A DNA stretch of 8,801 bases from Lachnospiraceae bacterium. GTDB lineage: Bacteria > Bacillota > Clostridia > Lachnospirales > Lachnospiraceae. Positions 6,104 to 8,801 of the stretch are shown here, piece by piece; positions within the stretch are counted from its first letter, which is position 1; each line of letters opens with the position of its first letter. Position numbers and translations under genes: made by a program. The stretch is from contig JAJQCU010000101.1 of the NCBI GenBank assembly GCA_021202575.1, positions 1 to 8,801 of the forward strand. Reading direction: 5' to 3'. A model generated the notes under the pieces. The model was not told the origin of the DNA, searched no databases, and saw only the letters and a program-made list of their open reading frames with translations.

Positions 6104-7007
6104 GTTCAGGCTCCTCAGTCTGTCCGGCTTCTCCGGTCTTCTCAAAGCCATGCGTCCGGGCCATCTTTCCGTCCTTCTCAAAGTCGCTCATATCAGGGCT
6201 CCCCGCCTTCTTTTCCGCCAGCTCCCGCTCCGCCTGGCTTAAGCGGAAATACTCCGGTTTGTGCTCATAGCAGGACACCATTCTCCCCTGAGCGGCATAC
6301 CGCAGTGCCAGGGCTCCCACAGCGGCGGCGCTTTGAAGCCTTCGATGGGCCGGGGCAAAGGTATAAGGCACCTTCAACGTCTCCTTTAACGTCTCACGAT
6401 ACGCCTGCACGCCGTCCCCCAGAAGCACCACCGGCTTTCCCAGGCCGTTCAACCTTTCCACCACCTCCGGCAGCAGACAGCAGACGCCTTCCATAAGGCA
6501 CGTCATTTCATATTCCTGAGACATATTCCCATCAGGCTCCGCCCTTTTCTCTGTCATGTTATTGCCCGGCGTAGTATCGCCTTTTTCCGGTTTCGCCATT
6601 TCCTCGCTCTGCCCCATCGGTGCAAAAGCATAGATTCCCGCATACACCTGATTTCTGCGGGCGTCCATCAAAGGGCAGACCAGCGCGGAGCTGCCGTACA
6701 TCTGCCAGGCCAGCCCCTCCAGCGTGGGCACCTCAATGATGGGCTTTTCCAGTCCCTGCGCCAGCCCCTTGGCTGTCGCCGAGCCAATCCGCAGACCGGT
6801 GAAGGAGCCGGGCCCGCTGGCCACCGCGATGGCGTCAATCGTCTTTAAATCCAGCTCCGCCATGGTCCGTATTTCATCCAGCATGGGAAGCAGTGTCTGG
6901 GAATGTGTTTTTTTATAATGGACAGTATACTCCGCGATCAGATCCTCGTCCTCTAAAAGAGCCACTGTCGCCACCAGCCCGGAGCTGTCAATCGCTAAAA
7001 TCTTCAT
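6093..7007 (-). CDS. tsaB: TsaB, t6A synthesis scaffold/activator
   Basis: TsaB is the inactive ASKHA-fold paralogue of TsaD that forms the TsaB-TsaD heterodimer needed for t6A. The N-terminal half is typical: MKILAIDSSG, HSQTLLPMLD at 35-44, ASGPGSFTGLRIGSATAKGLA at 63-83, and LMDARRNQVYAGIY at 113-126. The family-conserved end PEYFRLSQAERE is at 251-262. At 304 aa it is much longer than the usual 220-240. Residues about 132-167 form a low-complexity charged insertion (EEMAKPEKGDTTPGNNM...), and a hydrophilic tail of about 42 residues follows 262. Start ATG 7007 has only a weak GGAT ribosome site. The gene follows tsaE by 53 nt and overlaps rimI by 11 nt. Confidence 0.95.
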   Translation of the reverse strand: MKILAIDSSGLVATVALLEDEDLIAEYTVHYKKTHSQTLLPMLDEIRTMAELDLKTIDAIAVASGPGSFTGLRIGSATAKGLAQGLEKPIIEVPTLEGLAWQMYGSSALVCPLMDARRNQVYAGIYAFAPMGQSEEMAKPEKGDTTPGNNMTEKRAEPDGNMSQEYEMTCLMEGVCCLLPEVVERLNGLGKPVVLLGDGVQAYRETLKETLKVPYTFAPAHRRLQSAAAVGALALRYAAQGRMVSCYEHKPEYFRLSQAERELAEKKAGSPDMSDFEKDGKMARTHGFEKTGEAGQTEEPEREA

Positions 7008-7029
7008 TTTTTATCCAAACACATCATAA

Positions 7030-7060
7030 GTGAAAGCGGCCGCTGGCCGCTGCCGTTCAC
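7030..7060. repeat. GC-rich hairpin in the tsaE-tsaB gap
   Basis: AGCGGC (7035-7040) pairs with GCCGCT (7046-7051) around a 5-nt loop. The outer GTGAA/TTCAC (7030-7034 / 7056-7060) pairs with a 4-nt bulge. It begins immediately after the tsaE stop and has no T-run, so an mRNA-stability or translation-tuning hairpin is likelier than a terminator. Confidence 0.5.
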
Positions 7061-7498
7061 TCAATCCGTTCCCCTTTCCACAATAATCCGTCGATAGTCA
7101 AAGCCACGATCCGGATTCTTCTCTATGGTAATCCGGGTGCAGTCCGCGGGCAGAAGCTCCTCAATCAGATTTGCCCACTCCACCATGCACAATCCTTCCC
7201 CGTAAAAATAATCCTCGTAACCGATCTCTTCCATCTCCTCCGGATCCCCGATGCGGTATACATCAAAATGATAAAAGGGCAGCCGCCCCTCTTCGTAGAT
7301 CTGCAAAATTGTGAATGTGGGGCTGGATACCGGCTCCATAACCCCCAGACCCTTAGCCACGCCCTGAGTAAATACGGTTTTCCCCACGCCCAGATCGCCA
7401 ATCAGAGCAATCAGACTTCCCGGAGCCGCCTCCCGCCCCATCTTTTCTCCCAGGGCAAAGGTTTCCCGGGAAGAAAATGTCTCTGTCGTTTTTTTCAT
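7061..7498 (-). CDS. tsaE: TsaE, t6A synthesis ATPase
   Basis: A 145-aa P-loop protein. TsaE binds the TsaB-TsaD complex and hydrolyses ATP to reset it during t6A synthesis. Visible marks: Walker A GDLGVGKT at residues 34-41, the SPTFTILQIYEE segment at 59-70 (switch-like Thr), HFDVYRIGDPEEMEEIGYEDYF at 77-98, and MVEWANLIEELLP at 105-117. Start ATG 7498 has a perfect AGGAGG 5 nt upstream. It ends TGA. It is the first t6A gene of the run, and a YcxB-like gene lies 78 nt upstream on the same strand. Length and motifs are normal for the family. Confidence 0.97.
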   Translation of the reverse strand: MKKTTETFSSRETFALGEKMGREAAPGSLIALIGDLGVGKTVFTQGVAKGLGVMEPVSSPTFTILQIYEEGRLPFYHFDVYRIGDPEEMEEIGYEDYFYGEGLCMVEWANLIEELLPADCTRITIEKNPDRGFDYRRIIVERGTD

Positions 7499-7576
7499 TG
7501 AAGCCTCCTCATATCAGCCTTTCACTCCTCCGTTCACAGGCTGCGGGAACCGTCAGCCTTCCTCTCTGAGGGGTTC

Positions 7577-8062
7577 TCATCTCCTGATTCTCACCTTCCC
7601 GGGCTCCATGTGGGTGCAGATAAACTGAATCACGTCCATCTCCTGCTCTTTCATCTCTCTGCGGGGAAAAATACAGGCGTTGACACGGGTGGTGTAGATA
7701 ATAATGCTGCGCCCCGTGGACACAGCGCGGTACATATCCTCCCACTTTATGCTCTCCGTCGCCTCTCTCTGGCTGACCGAGATGCCCTCTTCATTGAACT
7801 CGTAATGCAGAGTCTCCCGAAAGGCCGGGGTATTGATCGCCTGCTGCTTGCTCTTTAAAAAAAGGCTCCAGGGAAGGTAGGCCAGCATGACCACGCCGGC
7901 AATCAGGTAAATCCACTGATGATTTCCCAAAAAAATAATAACTGCCAGCGCTCCCACACAGCTTCCCAGAAGTCCCTGAGCGCCGTGATAGGCATGGCGA
8001 AGCATATAATCGTACAAATCGCCGCTGTTGATCTTAACATCTATTTTCAGTGTGTCATCCAT
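7577..8062 (-). CDS. YcxB-like membrane protein
   Basis: A membrane protein of about 161 aa with two closely spaced hydrophobic segments near residues 28-47 (GLLGSCVGALAVIIFLG) and 50-66 (WIYLIAGVVMLAYLPW). A cytoplasmic-type C-terminal domain follows, with YEFNEEGISVSQREATESIKWEDMYRAV and later IIIYTTRVNACIFPRREM. This order matches the YcxB family (PF14317), whose function is unknown. I start it at ATG 8062, the family-like beginning DDTLKIDVKINSGDLYDYMLRHAY, with AGGAG 12 nt upstream. An in-frame ATG at 8086 would add eight residues but lacks a ribosome site. It lies upstream of tsaE and may share its transcript, though nothing links it to tRNA modification. Confidence 0.75.
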   Translation of the reverse strand: MDDTLKIDVKINSGDLYDYMLRHAYHGAQGLLGSCVGALAVIIFLGNHQWIYLIAGVVMLAYLPWSLFLKSKQQAINTPAFRETLHYEFNEEGISVSQREATESIKWEDMYRAVSTGRSIIIYTTRVNACIFPRREMKEQEMDVIQFICTHMEPGKVRIRR

Positions 8063-8090
8063 CTTTTCAGATCGCTCCTGTGTCATATCG

Positions 8091-8237
8091 TCATAAATTA
8101 CTATTCACAGGTTCCCGCTCCTGCTTTCGCAATCTCACCCGCTTCATGGCTCCGCGTGCTTTCCCGCCCCTTACAAAGCTAAGATTGCTCATTTTCCACA
8201 TTTTCTGAAGCCTGTGAAGCAGGAACTCCACCCACAT
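8091..8237 (-). CDS. Small basic ORF in the structured element (48 aa, doubtful)
   Basis: ATG 8237 to TGA 8091 encodes 48 residues, beginning MWVEFLLHRLQKMWKM and with a very basic C-terminal half (GGKARGAMKRVRLRKQERE). It overlaps the end of the previous small ORF in another frame, and its last codons form the left TIR. No ribosome site is seen before ATG 8237 or the internal ATGs. Translation is unproven. Confidence 0.25.
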   Translation of the reverse strand: MWVEFLLHRLQKMWKMSNLSFVRGGKARGAMKRVRLRKQEREPVNSNL

Positions 8238-8374
8238 AAGCAAAAAGATGAGTCGCGTTTTTGCGACGCCAGACGTCCGGGGGATGTCTGTTCAGCGCGA
8301 TCCGTAGCGAAGCGAAGACAGCGGATGCTTTCTCTCATGTGGGCGCACCCGAAGAGGAGGGCCGTGAATAGTAA
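8098..8374. repeat. 277-bp structured intergenic element with 11-bp terminal inverted repeats
   Basis: TTACTATTCAC (8098-8108) is exactly reversed as GTGAATAGTAA (8364-8374). Inside are several further exact pairings: 8104-8111 with 8211-8218 (TTCACAGG), 8129-8135 with 8182-8188 (GCAATCT), and 8231-8237 with 8337-8343 (CCCACAT). The last pair encloses hairpins at 8252-8267, 8271-8289 (8-bp stem, 3-nt loop) and 8300-8326. The left TIR overlaps 8104-8111, so two alternative folds exist. It resembles a MITE-like or intergenic repeat able to form a branched RNA. I believe similar sequences recur in Lachnospiraceae genomes, but that is memory, not a search. The element fills most of the space between ycxB and the DUF975 gene, and no clear minus-strand promoter for the tsa operon was found in it. 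Confidence 0.6.
8189..8338 (-). CDS. Small ORF in the structured element (49 aa, doubtful)
   Basis: ATG 8338 to TGA 8189 encodes 49 residues beginning MRESIRCLRFATDRAEQ and ending GFRKCGK, rich in Cys, Arg and Ser. No ribosome site precedes the ATG. The ORF spans the hairpins at 8252-8326, so its sequence is constrained by stem pairing. It may be a repeat-borne ORF and not a real protein; ORFs like this are often annotated as hypothetical. Confidence 0.25.
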   Translation of the reverse strand: MRESIRCLRFATDRAEQTSPGRLASQKRDSSFCLCGWSSCFTGFRKCGK

Positions 8375-8412
8375 CTAACAGAATTTTAAGAAAAACTTAT
8401 ATTCCGCCCGCA

Positions 8413-8441
8413 TTGTGTTTTGAAATACGTCATGCTATAAT
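8413..8441 (+). promoter_or_regulatory. Promoter of the DUF975 gene (extended -10)
   Basis: TATAAT (8436-8441) is preceded by TGC, an extended -10. TTGTGT (8413-8418) lies 17 bp upstream as a partial -35. The expected start near 8448 gives a leader of about 50 nt that contains the hairpin at 8454-8469. Confidence 0.65.
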
Positions 8442-8453
8442 AGCCGCAGAAAA

Positions 8454-8469
8454 CACGGCCGCTGCCGTG
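8454..8469 (+). promoter_or_regulatory. 5'-leader hairpin of the DUF975 gene
   Basis: CACGGC (8454-8459) pairs perfectly with GCCGTG (8464-8469) around a CGCT loop. It is 16 nt before the AAGGAG ribosome site, so it does not sequester it. It has no T-run; a 5' mRNA-stabilising role is possible. Confidence 0.45.
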
Positions 8470-8496
8470 AAACCCACTATTATAAAAGGAGTCAAT

Positions 8497-8801
8497 ATGT
8501 ACCATACAAACGCGGAATTAAAAACCGCCGCCAAGAATTCCCTGCGTGGCCACTGGTTTCCGGCCATCACCATGCAGCTCATTATGATCCTCCTCTCCTC
8601 CATCTCTCTGGGGGCTGATTACAGCAGCTCTGTCATATCCATTTCGCTGATTGTCAATCTGCTCACCATCTGGCTTGATGTGGGGCTGGTCAGCTTTTAT
8701 TTCAAGCTGTGCTGCGGACAGGGCGGCAATGCCGGGGTGGCGGATTTTCTCTATGCTTTCAGAAATCATCCGGCCAGATTTCTGGGCAACTACCTTCTGC
8801 A
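8497..8801 (+). CDS. DUF975 family membrane protein (5' part, cut by window end)
   Basis: The first 101 codons of a DUF975 protein begin at ATG 8497, with AAGGAG 5 nt upstream. The start MYHTNAELKTAAKNSLRGHW is the characteristic DUF975 opening. It is followed by the hydrophobic segment FPAITMQLIMILLSSISL and a second one SLIVNLLTIWLDVGLVSFYF. The cytoplasmic loop then begins with FKLCCGQGGNAGVADFLYAFRN. The family is an integral membrane protein of unknown function with several helices and about 200-300 residues, so more than half is missing here. It is transcribed divergently from ycxB and has its own promoter. Confidence 0.88.
   Translation, partial: MYHTNAELKTAAKNSLRGHWFPAITMQLIMILLSSISLGADYSSSVISISLIVNLLTIWLDVGLVSFYFKLCCGQGGNAGVADFLYAFRNHPARFLGNYLL

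Overview
The window looks like chromosomal DNA from a Clostridia-class Firmicute, most likely a Lachnospiraceae-type gut anaerobe. The evidence is strong AGGAGG-type ribosome sites, TTGACA/TATAAT promoters, and protein sequences (RNase Z, TsaD, RimI, DUF975, YcxB-like) that read like that family. The assignment comes from recognition of protein style, not from a search.

Layout. (1) 71-900, minus strand: a two-gene DUF4160 / DUF2442-XRE module resembling a toxin-antitoxin pair, with a near-consensus promoter whose spacer is filled by an imperfect palindrome. (2) 1149-2582, plus strand: a SxxK serine hydrolase (beta-lactamase/esterase fold) whose frame is cut by one in-frame TAG, leaving the C-terminal beta domain downstream in the same frame. 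A bidirectional terminator at 2625-2668 separates it from the next, convergent block. (3) 8062 down to 2685, minus strand: a likely operon ycxB-like, tsaE, tsaB, rimI, rnz, tsaD, ispD. TsaB, TsaD and TsaE are core proteins for the t6A modification of tRNA, RNase Z matures tRNA 3' ends, and RimI is an N-acetyltransferase commonly found with them. The last gene, ispD (MEP isoprenoid pathway), is interrupted by an in-frame TAA inside a repeat-rich insertion. (4) 8098-8374: a 277-bp intergenic element with 11-bp terminal inverted repeats and many nested stems, carrying two overlapping small ORFs of uncertain status. (5) 8497 to the window end, plus strand: the start of a DUF975 membrane protein with its own promoter.

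The t6A/tRNA genes are tightly packed, with gaps or overlaps of 2 to about 50 nt. The exception is the 149-nt rimI-rnz gap, which holds a long perfect-arm hairpin at 5552-5620. The most unusual points are the two in-frame nonsense codons in otherwise intact genes (serine hydrolase and ispD), the repeat expansion around the ispD stop, the structured 277-bp element, and the operator-like palindrome at the DUF4160 promoter.
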